The notes under the pieces are model-generated. The model was not told where the DNA came from. It saw only the letters and a program-made list of their open reading frames with translations, and made no database searches. From Gonium pectorale (Eukaryota > Chlorophyta > Chlorophyceae > Chlamydomonadales > Volvocaceae), in NCBI GenBank assembly GCA_001584585.1, contig LSYV01000006.1:500543-518435 (forward strand): a stretch of 17,893 nucleotides of DNA, written 5' to 3'. Of the stretch, positions 7,330-16,700 are shown piece after piece; the stretch's first letter is position 1, and each line of letters begins with the position of its first letter. A program made the position numbers and the translations under genes.

Positions 7330-10300
7330 ATGCCTCGTTGCGGTGTCTGTCGCCAAGCCCTAGACAAGGAAGTGCATGCGCCTCGCGTGCTGCATTGCGG
7401 GCATGTTTGCTGCCAGGCGTGCCTGCCTGTGGATGCCCGGGCCTGCAGGGGTGCCTGCCCGTTTTGCGACGACGCGTCCTTCCGTGATGGCTGCCCCGCA
7501 CGGCTCCTTAGCATCTTGAAGGGCACGCCAAAGTCCATGATAGATCAGTTTACGTCCGCCGCCCAGATGGCGACGGAGGATGAGGTGCGCTGCCGGTTTA
7601 ATTGGGCGGGAGCGCGGGACACTACACAGGAAGGCCCAGGCCGAGTCCGATGGCATCAGGGCTTTTCCCAGTAACCTTATTGCGTCATGAGGGTTGCTGC
7701 TTTGCCGGAACGCAGCTCGCGCTTAAGCTGATGCCGGTGTGGGACGACGATGCCGCCGATGCCGCGCTGCTCCGGGAGCTGGAGCTGCTGGTCCAAGTGT
7801 GTGGCAGCTGCCGCCACGTGGCTACGCTGCACGGTGTCACCCGCAAGGACGGCCGGCTGGCGCTGGTCATGCGGCGATACCCGCGCAGCCTGGCCAACGA
7901 GCTCCAAGGAGGTGGGCGGGGGCAGAGACTGGGGTTACGCGCTCTCGCGTACAGAGTTTCAGGGTGGGCACGAGCCTAATAGCCTTTGCTTGTGCAGCTG
8001 GGCGCATCGCCTGCATGGCTGTCGCACTGCGCGTGCCCCGCAGGGACGCAATTCGTGAATCGGTTTAGGTCCGGGCTCGCTTATGACAGGCATTCGAGCA
8101 GTTTCTTTAGGCACTCGCGCAGTTTCTTGATTGCGCAACACAAACATTCAAACCGAAAGGGATCTTAACCTAATCCCCCCTCGCACGCGGCAGCTGACAA
8201 GTACCCTCCTTTCGACTGCTGGAAGCGGATTGCCAACCCGCCCGCCCGTCGCACCACGCAGGCCGCATGTGTCCCGGCCGTGTGCTGCGGCTGGCGCACG
8301 AGCTGCTCCAGGCGCTGGCGGACCTGCACGCCCACGGCGTAGTGGCGGGGCCGCTCAATCCAGACAACGTGCTTCTGGACAAGGAGGGGCGAGCGTGGCT
8401 GGCGGACGTAGGGATGTCGCGGTCGGCGGATGCAACAGCGGCGGCGGCAGGAGACTTCGCATACATGTGGGTCGAGCCATCGTCAACGGCCCTTGTGCGG
8501 TAGAAGATAGCATATGCACTACACAAACGGCGGGACATCTGGGATACCACCAGTGTGTGGCCGGGTAACTGAGCGTGGACCCGGCTCGCACACCTTCACT
8601 ACCTTAGACGCTCCTGCACTTGAAAGCTAGGGCTCGCGCTTGCTGCCCCAGCCATATTTACCTCGCATGCGTTGCTGGCTGCTGCGTTTCCCCGTGCTGC
8701 AGGGCTCCCGAGCAGTTTGCGGCGGGCGAGGGCGTCTACGAGACCCCCCAGAGCGACCTGTGGGCGCTGGGGGCCACGCTCCTGTACGCGCTCACCGGCG
8801 CTCCGCCCTGGCAGGGGCTCGGGCCCGGACAAGTCGCCCAACAGGCGAGTCTCAGCAGCTTCCTCTCGATGGGCCCCTGCTGCGCGCCCGTACGTCCATG
8901 CGGCCTGTCTTGTGCCGCCGCTGCATGCCCCTTCCCACGCCTCGCCATGCAGCGCCCTGTGCGCTGTCGTTCGGAGTCTGGTACGCACGCGGTGTTTCCA
9001 TTGGGTGGTGCGTGCGCGCCTGATCAGCCCACATCGTAAACATTGTTGAGGGATGAGGTTGAGCCCCCGGGTTTGCAACTGTCTGCACCTGGCAACTGCC
9101 ACCGTTTGCCAGCATATTCCTCCTCCTCCTCCTCTCCCTGGTCCCTGCGTCCTCCGGATTTGCGGTCGCCCTCCGGACGTTCCGAACAGTGCCACTCACG
9201 CCCCCGTGGGCGCAGGTGGGCATGTACGGCAGGTCGCCCGCACTGCCGTCCGACCTGACGCCGGCGCTCGTGGATCTCCTGCAGCGCTGCCTGGAGCCTG
9301 TTTCCAGGGAGCGGCGCCCCGCCACCTCTGCGCTGCGCCTGGTGGACGAGGCGATTGCAAAGGCGCTGGAGCAGGGGCTGGCAGCGCCGCCTGCCAAGCG
9401 CCGGCGCACCACGAACGCCCGAGACGCAGAAGAGCCCGGCAGGGCTCCTGGCAAGCAAGGCAGCCGGCTGGAGGAGGCACGCACAACCGAAGCGTCGTCG
9501 GAAGGCATCGAGTCCGAGCCAGTTCCTGACTCCGGGTCCGTGAAGGAGGAGGGGGGAGAGGAGGAGGAAAACGAGAAGGAGGCCGACGACGGCATGATCT
9601 CCACCGCCCAGTGGCAGCCGGCGGCGGCGGCAACGGTCCTTCTTCCGGTGCACCTGGTGGCTGGGTTGCATGTCAGTAGTGAGGCAGTGGCGGAGGTGCG
9701 GGTGCCCCGCCAACCTCGACAACAGCAGGACCCGACATGCGGCAGCGATGGCTGCTGGCTGCTGACTGCCGCGGCGCTGCGGGCTGCCACCGCCCACCTG
9801 CCGCTGCCCGAGCGGCACCGCCGGGTGCTGCTCCGGGACGCAGACGGCGGCCTCCAGGACGTGTCGCGCGACATGCGAGCCGGCGCCACGCGCGGGACGG
9901 GAGTGCAGGTGCGTCGCGCCGCACCGCCTGGGGGGCTAACTGTTAGCCGCTGACAGTAGATGCCCGCCGCCTCGGCATCAGGCGTCGCCTGTTTGTGCGC
10001 CTCATCGTCTCACCCGGGCTCACCCGATGCACGCTGCGTTTGTGTCAGTCTCCTCCCATCAATGCATTGCCTTAAATGGCAGTGGGACACGCGCCCCTCG
10101 GAACACCCATCCCCACCCGCTGACAAAGGCATGCGCCCCCAGGCTCCTTTGCTGAGAATGCCTCCCAAACCCACTGTCCTCCCCGCCCCCGCTGATGATG
10201 TGCTCCCTACTTCCCGCAACCGTTGTCCCGTGGGTGCCGCCCTCTCGCAGAGCCTGCTGCTGGTGGACACCCGGCAGCCCAAACCGCGGGTGCGCGTGGT

Positions 10301-11769
10301 GGTTCACGGGGTGGAGGACTGCCCCACGGGGCTGGAGCTGGAGCTGCAGGTCGAACACGCATCAAGTGTGGAGCAGCTGGAGGTCGGGGCGGCCCTGCCT
10401 GCTGGGCGCGGGGACGGGCGGGGTGGGGTGGTCGCGGGGCAGTGCAGTAAGCGGGGGACTGCCGTCACGTAGGGTGCCGAGCCGCAGCGGGGGCGGAGGT
10501 ATTCTTTGCGTAACGGTAGTAAGGTATTAGGATACATGGGATTTAGTGATCATGGGGACGCCGTGGTCGTATGTGGCCCGTTGGTTCCCCGCGGGTCAGC
10601 CCACCCGCGCTCCTGGCACGCAGGCTGCCGCCTTGCGGCGTATGATGCAGCTCCACCCGGACTGGTCACAGCACCGGCGGCTGTTCCTGGCGGACGCCGA
10701 TGGCAGGGCGCGGTGTGCGCCCTGGCAGGCGCTGCGGGCCGCCGTTGGGGGCTCAGGGCCGGCGCACCTGCGTGCCGTGTCGCCGCCCGACACGCACATC
10801 TACGTCAAGACCTTGAAGAGCGAGACCCACAAGATCCCCGTCAGCCTGAAGTGGACGGTCTACAACACCAAACGCGCGGTGAGCGACACCTGCAGCTCGT
10901 GTTCCTTCCTCTACCCCGCCTGTGTTGCCGCCTTGCAACATGTTGGCACGGCCACATGCAACATGGCGACATGATCAGGTACAAGATGGCCACATTAAAC
11001 GGGGCTCCAGACGTGGCTGCTGACAGGGCCTCTATGTAGGCTGACGTCCATTCCTTACAAACCCGCGGCGCATCCTATCTCTGTCGTCTGCACGCAGATT
11101 CAAGACGTGGAGGGCACCCCGCCCCACACGCAGCGCCTCATATGTACTGGCAAGCAACTGGAGGACGACCGGCAGCTGCGAGACTACAGCATTGAGGCCG
11201 GGGCCACGCTGCACCTCATGCTCCGGATGCGCGGCGGCAAGCCGGTGATCTGCGTGTGGCCCTCGAAGCCCACCGCCGTGACGGTCCGCCTGCGGCTGTC
11301 CCGCCACTGGTCCTTCAGCAGCCTCGTGCCGCGGCCCGACCGATGCGACGGCGGCGGCGGCAAGGAGGCGGCGGTGGCGGCAGCGGGGCTGGGGACGGGC
11401 ATGGGCGGCCGCGACGCGGAGTGGGCCGTCATTGCGCGGCCCGACGGCACGCTGGTGCACCCCGGCAGCGGGGGCCGCGAGTACGCCTACCTGTTCTGGG
11501 AGGCGCTGACGGAGGGAGGCGACGGGGGCGGGAGTGGCAAGGGCTGGGCCGCGGCGTCGGGGCTGGAGCGGAGTGGAAGCGACGTCAGCTGCGGCAGCGG
11601 AGTGATGGTGCCGGGCGCGGATGCGCTGACGGAGGGGGCGGCTGCTGATGGGGCTGGCGGGGCCTCGTGGCCGCTGTCCTGCCTGGGGCCCACGCCGCCC
11701 GACCTGCCGCTGCCCGATTTCGACCCCGCCCGCTCGTTCTGTATCGCGGGTGCTGACGTGGAGGCCTGA
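7330..11769 (+). CDS. RING finger-pseudokinase-ubiquitin-like fusion protein
   Basis: Proposed exons: 7330-7584, 7716-7911, 8262-8466, 8703-8844, 9216-9908, 10251-10349, 10624-10878, 11098-11769; 838 aa to the first stop. Order of parts: RING finger, residues 4-46, with all eight ligands (C4, C7, C23, H25, C28, C31, C43, C46). Protein-kinase fold, about 86-315, keeping ALK (K89), the helix-C Glu (RELELL), D199-V-G, APEQ (220-223) and [11 protein letters not shown]. The HRD triad is Ala-Gly-Pro (179-181), the following Lys is Asn183, and no glycine loop is visible, so it is probably inactive. A basic KRRR (327-330) and an acidic stretch (377-391) follow, then two copies of a module (450-530; 531-586). 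A ubiquitin-like domain (588-662) keeps GKQLED and ends MRGG. The domain after it starts KPVICVW and resembles one that follows ubiquitin-like domains in fungal proteins I recall. Likely a ubiquitin-ligase or scaffold protein. Uncertain points: the acceptor of exon 2 (7716, or GAG at 7692) and a GC donor after exon 4. A TGA at 11767 cuts the last domain. Confidence 0.8.
7339..7467 (+). other. RING finger (C3HC4) coding segment
   Basis: Pattern C-x2-C-x15-C-x-H-x2-C-x2-C-x11-C-x2-C, from CGVC to CPFC. The order Cys-Cys-Cys-His-Cys-Cys-Cys-Cys is the C3HC4 type that binds two zinc ions and recruits E2 enzymes in known RING ligases. It lies at the extreme N-terminus of the fusion gene, entirely within exon 1. 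E3 activity is inferred from the fold. Confidence 0.85.
7716..9360 (+). other. Pseudokinase domain (exons 2-5)
   Basis: Spread over four exons. Kinase subdomain II Lys (LALKLMP) and helix-C Glu (LLRELELL) are present. Subdomain VIb reads [15 protein letters not shown] where active kinases have HRDLKxxN, so the catalytic Asp is Pro and the catalytic-loop Lys is Asn. Subdomain VII is DVG. Subdomains VIII-IX are intact ([25 protein letters not shown]), and [10 protein letters not shown] matches the subdomain XI arginine. This is typical of a folded but catalytically dead kinase. Confidence 0.85.
10810..11236 (+). other. Ubiquitin-like domain ending in Gly-Gly (exons 7-8)
   Basis: Joined across the intron 10879-11097, residues [15 protein letters not shown], then [30 protein letters not shown] and [11 protein letters not shown] follow ubiquitin from first to last strand. 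Positions equivalent to K6, I44, K48 and the C-terminal GG are kept. The GG is followed directly by KPVICVW, so it is internal. Whether it is cleaved is unknown; the sequence does not show it. Confidence 0.88.
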
Positions 11770-12093
11770 CTGTACGACGCGCTCAAGGCCTTTGGCATGC
11801 CCGTGCGGGAGCGCACGGACATGCTGACGTACTGGATGCCGTACATGGAGGGCTCGCCGTACGTCCTGGCGGCATTCGCGGACCCCGTCCACTACCAGGC
11901 TGCGGCGGCGCTGGTGGTGGATCCTGCGCCGGACGTGCTGGTGCGGGTGTTCCTGCTGTTTGAGCGGCTGGCGGTGCCGGTGGCGGTGAGCGGCTGCCTG
12001 GCGGCGGAGGCGGCCCGCGTGGGGGTGCTGCGGCGCGAGGGGGCGCGGCTGGCGGTCCTGGAGTGGGGCGGCATGGAGGTGGTGCGGCCGTGA
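11767..12093 (+). other. In-frame continuation of the fusion gene beyond a TGA codon
   Basis: After TGA at 11767-11769 the same frame stays open for 107 codons to TGA 12091-12093. The product continues coherently: LYDALKAFGM, DMLTYWMPYM, DVLVRVFLLFERL. TYWMP and VRVFLLF resemble blocks I recall in the C-terminal part of fungal proteins with the same ubiquitin-like plus KPVI domain arrangement. No splice pair removes the TGA and keeps frame. Options are a nonsense mutation truncating the protein, a base error (one change from TGG), or readthrough. Codon use and base composition match the upstream exon. Confidence 0.7.
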
Positions 12094-12706
12094 GGTTAGC
12101 GGGCTGGGGCGCCGCCGTGAGGGAAGGAGGGGCCGGCAGCGCTCCGCCACCCGCGCCTGCAGGCGTCACTCGAGCTGGCGTCCGATCTTGGGCCACCGCC
12201 TAAAGCAGCGCGAGGAGTACAAAGGATAGCTTGCTCTGAGTACGGTACGCCTATGCTTATGTGCCAATGTTATCAAGCTGTTTTGTACGGCTGCGGTGAC
12301 GTACCCTGGGGAGTGGCACGCTGCGCTCACCGTCATGAACAAGCAGGAAAGGGGTTGGGACCAGCCCGGCGCCAACCCACAACATAATGTGCGTGGGTCG
12401 CGAGTGCCAGGGAGCTTCAGGATGGTAGATGGCGTGAATTAAGCAGTTGGCAATCTGAACAGGCGCGTTTGGGCTGTTGAACGGTGCAGGAATGCGCGTG
12501 TGTCCCCGCAGCGTCCAAGCCGAAGGCGCGCGCGTGTCGCCGCCTCACGGCTCTTGCGTTGCTCCGGTCCGGCACTGCGCGCGCCCAGGAGGAGGCCACG
12601 CAGTTGTGTAAGCCCCGTTGTGATCGCTCTGCTGCCCCCACCATCGTTCACCAGCCCCCAATCAGATACCGCACTCGGTGTGATACGGCGGTCGAGAACC
12701 CCGCTG
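12094..12706. other. 3' flank of the fusion gene; no gene seen
   Basis: No convincing coding region. A TGTAA at 12607-12611 fits the polyadenylation signal used in Chlamydomonas-type nuclear genes and would give a 3' UTR of about 500 bases counted from 12093. Open frames on both strands between 12439 and 12900 give Arg/Ala/Pro-rich products with no domain and are treated as spurious. Confidence 0.4.
12607..12611 (+). terminator. Candidate TGTAA polyadenylation signal
   Basis: TGTAA is the usual green-algal nuclear polyadenylation element. This is the first plus-strand occurrence I found after the end of the fusion gene's open frame. A five-base motif alone is weak evidence. Confidence 0.25.
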
Positions 12707-12874
12707 CCAGGGCTAGGGGCTACGGGCACGACTAGGCGCATCCCAGCACGGCATTGCATAGGGTCACACCAGAGAGAATTCTGGGCCGCATCGGGGGCTA
12801 CGGGGGTGGTCGCCGCCGAACTAACATGCAGGGACATCACCCCTTCGACTGCCTCTGGAGCTGGGTCCTGCAAC

Positions 12875-12927
12875 GACACCATCACTTTCGCGCTTACGCT
12901 CGTCGTATGCGTCGTATCAATTCAACA
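12875..12927 (+). repeat. Dispersed ~53-bp repeat, copy 2
   Basis: Matches the segment at 651-704 in menB intron 5, sharing ATCACTTTCGCGCTTA and GCTCGTCGTATGCG. It lies within about 200 bp that appear inserted relative to the flank of copy 1 of the larger repeat: the GGCTAGGGGCT motif near 6380 recurs at 12714, well before the rest of the repeat resumes around 12930. Confidence 0.55.
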
Positions 12928-12929
12928 CC

Positions 12930-13235
12930 GTGGTGGGGTGGAGTGGGAGGGCCGGGAATGCAGGCGCAGGATTCATGTCATGGGGGGCGGCGCTGCAAAG
13001 GCTGGGCAAGGGAGGCGTGGATTGAGACTTGGGCGTGATGGCGGTGAGGGGGCGGTGCAGCAGCGCAATGCAAGGGGTGGGGGGGTGGGCGATGCGGCAG
13101 AGGCGGCAGCGGCAGTGCCTGTGTCATTGCGGGGCGTGGAGCGAGGCCGCTGCGGGGAATCGCGTGGGCGGGAGAGGGGGCAGCAGCGCGGGCGCGGAGC
13201 GGCGGAGGGGCGGCTGAGCCATACCGACATGCGGT
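12930..13235 (+). repeat. Dispersed ~260-300-bp repeat, copy 2 (upstream of glycosyltransferase B)
   Basis: Direct-orientation match to 6399-6710, with recognisable similarity throughout and several small indels, for example an extra G-rich insert near 13077-13090. Together the two copies bracket the RING/pseudokinase gene between the glycosyltransferases. Open frames here differ between copies, so it is not coding. Confidence 0.8.
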
Positions 13236-13469
13236 TGGGTCCTGGCACGTGGCAGCAGTCGCGGTGGAGCCGGCTGAAGGGGTGGAGGCCGGCGTGCTGC
13301 GGGAGGGTCGGCCGTGTGGGTCGCAGCCTTGCAGGGTTGTTGCTTACATGATGAAACATGCGGGGCAGTGCAGAGTTGTGGGTGCAGTGCGAAGTCTGAT
13401 GATGTGCACCGGTCCCCGCTCTGAGGAGGGGTACGAGCCCCGGTACGAAGTGGGGGCCGAACCGGCACG

Positions 13470-13545
13470 TCGGTGCGACACGCCGAGGCCAGCTCGAGAG
13501 TCTCAAAACAATTCCACAAGACCTTAGTCGCCACTGCGCTGATAT
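13470..13545 (-). pseudogene. Possible remnant of the menB first-exon 5' end
   Basis: The plus strand around 13514-13544 (CAAGACCTT... CACTGCGCTGATATTAC) aligns with 2812-2846 (CAAGACCTG... CGCTGCGCTGACATTGT), which contains the menB start codon. Here CAT has become TAT, so the ATG is gone, and the frame further in is not preserved. This suggests the duplication that made copy B carried the shared divergent promoter and the start of menB with it. Similarity is short and by eye only. Confidence 0.4.
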
Positions 13546-13599
13546 TACTGGTATAGATAGGTACACAAGTCTAGTCCGCTGCAAGAATCGTGCGCGCAT

Positions 13600-13774
13600 G
13601 TCGCGTTTCTCTCTTTCTTTAACACCAATGTAATGCCATCTACCACGCGCTGATTGTGTCAGTATAATGGTTCGCGGATTCGACGCCAGTTTCGGGCAAC
13701 GACAGACGGGGGCCCAACGGCAGCAAGCAAAAAGGAGTTGAGGAGCGCAGGGGAGCAATGAAGCAAGCACACTG
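13600..13774 (+). promoter_or_regulatory. Promoter and 5' leader of glycosyltransferase B
   Basis: CCAAT at 13625-13629 and TATAAT at 13663-13668, about 110 bases before the ATG, parallel the CCAAT/TATAAAG pair before copy A. A GTTTCGGGCAACGACAGACG stretch further down resembles GTTTGGCAGCGACAGCCG in the copy A leader, supporting common origin. A TGTAA at 13629-13633 is also present and is ignored here. Confidence 0.45.
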
Positions 13775-13775
13775 A
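13758..13775 (+). promoter_or_regulatory. Upstream ORF overlapping the start codon of glycosyltransferase B (TGATG)
   Basis: ATG at 13758 encodes MKQAH and stops at TGA 13773-13775, whose final A is the A of the main ATG. The peptide differs from that in copy A but the one-base stop/start overlap is the same, which is why it is worth listing. Confidence 0.5.
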
Positions 13776-16700
13776 TGCACGTCGTCGTTACGTTTCTGGC
13801 GCTGCTCACGTTTGGGGTAACCGCTCGAGCGGAAAGCGGTAACTGGACCGCTGACACCATCGGTCTCAACGACACCGCTGCCGACTTCCACAACGTGCCC
13901 ATCCCTCCCGGCGCCCCCGACGAGCCCCCGCTCCCCTATTGCCGGGAGCTCTGGCAGGCGCTGCGGCCCGACCAGCGCCATGCTGTTCGCCGAGCGGTGC
14001 GGGCCCTGGAGTCCCTTGACTCCCACATCGGCCAGCTGCAACTGGGCCGGGAGCTGCCCAGCGCCTGGCCCAACGCAACAGCCCCCGACGCCGCTACGCT
14101 GGAGAGCTGGCGGGATGGCAATGCCTCCCGGCTGTCAACCGTGCTGTTAGAAACCGACGCAGCGCGGCTGTTTGGCGGCAGGTGAGGGCCGTGACTGGCG
14201 GCAAAGGGCTCTTCTGGCTGCGCACCGACAGAGCAATACCCGCTTCTCGTCCCGCGTTGTCTTCCAGTTCCCTATCTGCCCCCGTGCAGGCTGCCGTACC
14301 GCCGTACCGGCACATGACACGCCCCTGACGCCACCCAGCCACCCTCCCGCAAGGCCCACCCTGCCTGTCAGCAGCTAGCCCCCAACATGCCCACCAGTGC
14401 CTCGCCACGCTTGTCTCCACTTCCCCCTGCCTTCCTCCCTCTCCCCTCCCTTCCTCTGTCTCCCCTCCCTTCCTTTCCCCTCCCCACTCCAATCGCCTTC
14501 TCCTGCTCTCCCTGAAGCGCCGCTTAACGGGCCCTAACACCTGCTATCCCTGCAGCGCCGCCGCCGCGGTCGCCGTCTCCCGTGCCTGCGGCTCCAGCCG
14601 CCTGGCTCATGACGCCGGGCTGGCCGCCACAGCCCGGCCGCTGGTGTCGGTGCTGCTGGAGTACTTCAAGCGCCCAGCGGTGGTCTCCCTCATCGCCCGG
14701 ACGCTGCTCAGGTCCGTTACCGTCGCACAGCGCAGCACAGCCGCTGGCCCACACGGCCTTGCCCCTTGGGCCCAAACCCAAGCGCACCTGCACACCTGAT
14801 CAGGCGCCCGTGTCGACCGTACAGTCCGTACGCGTCCATAGCCGCTCCACCACGTGGTGATGTGGGTAACTGCCATCAGCGTTTGCCCCTGGCACCCGCT
14901 CTTGGCCGTGCTGGATCACCGCGTGCCCGTACTGCCTTACCGTTGTACGGCTGTACATTCGTACGGCATGACGAAGAGCCGACTCCCCGCTGTGATTGCC
15001 CTGCTACGGGATGATATGCTGCAATGCCCACCCCTCACCCCGCGCAGCTCCTGCGCCTCTGTGGGGGTGCCGTGTGAGCTGGTGGTCAACGTTGACAACC
15101 CGCACGAGGCGTCCGCGTGGGCGGCCGAGGTGGCTGCCGGCTCCGTGGTGCCCGTGTTCTCGTCCAACGTGCACGAGTCGCGGGGCTACAACCGGGCGGC
15201 CAGGGCGGCCAGGGGGAGGTACCTGGTCGTATGGCAGGTGGGCAGGGGTGGGGCCGGGGAGGGGCTGTGCGGGCGGGCGTTACGGCTGTCACGTCTGATG
15301 GGCTGTTGGGCCTCGTTTCCTGGCATGTCGGATGGTGTCATATCCGGCGGGCTGCGTCCACTAGTTCCTAGTAATCAGCAGCGGGCAGTGGGCGGCTCGG
15401 CGCGCGAGCAGCGGCGGCCCTCGCCTGCCCGTATGGCGACCCCCGCCCCTGCGCCCCTTTTGCACAACCTGGTACACGGTAGCCTCCGCCCCCCTCCCCC
15501 GTCCACGCGCGCCGACACATACTTAAGACCGTCGCCCCTGCTACTTCTCCCGCATAACTTCCTCTCCTGGCCGTCCACTCGTCGCTTCTGGGCGATCTTG
15601 CCCCCTTCCGCTCCGACCATCGCGACCATGACGACGTTCCGCACCACCGCCTGTCCCCTCTCCCTCTCACCCGAACCCCACTCCCGCCTCCCAGGACGAC
15701 CAGATCCCGCCCACCAGCGGCCGCTGGCTCGTAGACATGCTCGCCGTCTTCTCCGCTCGACCGCGGTTGGGCATTCTGGGCTTACACCGGTACCGCCTGT
15801 GCCGCCAGCGTGAGTCCAACAACCGCTGGGGTCCCACGCCGTGGGAGCCGGATCCTCTGACCGCGGCCGTGGCGGGGGGCGGTGGGTCCGCGGGAGGCGT
15901 GCGCTGGAGCTTCGCAATGGTGGTGGACTTTGCGCCCATGGCCGTACGGGCGCGGCTGTGGAGGGAGGTCGGCGGCTTGGAGGAGGGCTGGACGCGAAGC
16001 GGCGACTGCGGCATTGCCGGAGACTTTGAGCTGAGCGCCAGGGCATGGGTGGCGGGCTGGCAGGTGGGTGGGCGGGTGGGTGGGCTGCGCGGGTGGGCCT
16101 GGGTGGGAGGAGGGGAGTGGCAGGCACGGCAGGCGACCCGTGGGTCATTGCGGCTGCGGTCGAATGCCCTTCATGCCCTCTTGAGTTCAATGCCAAACGA
16201 GACATACGATCCACGGAACCCTTGCAGTTTGCACCGCTTTCCCTCCTCCGTGCATCCGCGTGCAACCCTGCATGCGGTGTTACCCCGCACGCCGCCCCCC
16301 CCCGCAGGTGGGCTACATGCCCATCGAGGGGCGCACGGGCGACGGCCAGCCCGGCACCACCCACTCGCCGCTCAATGTGGAGGCGTGCTGGGAGCGGCAG
16401 GGGCACATCGGCCGGGAGTGCCTGCGCATCAGGCACGAGGCATGAGGGCGAAGAAGGGTCAAGGAGGAGGCAGGGTGGGGGGCGAGGCGCAGAGGGAGGG
16501 GGCCGGCCCATGGCCCTGGACGTCTGCGTTGTCGCCCTGCTCCTCGCCTGGGGAGGGAGGCCGCAGTTAAGGGCGGACTGCCCGCATTGCGCAGCGCCGC
16601 TAAGGCACCACCGCGGGAGAAACTGACACACGTGCCGCACCAGCTGTGTGGTGGCATGCGCAACACAACGCATACGAACACACTAGCACTGCGCACCAGC

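Noticed and set aside
11767..11769. Selenocysteine at the TGA
   Set aside because: The position is not near a redox motif, and the related proteins I recall have ordinary hydrophobic residues there. I saw no obvious SECIS element, although that cannot be excluded by eye.
11750..11793. A mini-intron that would remove the TGA at 11767
   Set aside because: The only frame-preserving GT...AG pair is about 39 bases, far below normal intron size, and it would delete part of the domain. The next CAG acceptor (near 11898) breaks frame.
12500..13351. 283-codon plus-strand frame between the genes
   Set aside because: It spans the dispersed repeats, and the equivalent frame is not kept in the other repeat copy. 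The product has no recognisable feature.
13249..13527. Small plus-strand ORF before glycosyltransferase B
   Set aside because: No domain, no counterpart before copy A, and it overlaps the probable promoter and menB remnant.
15375..16673. 432-codon minus-strand frame opposite glycosyltransferase B
   Set aside because: It is antisense to real exons and introns, Pro/Arg-rich, with no domain. It is a composition artefact of GC-rich DNA.
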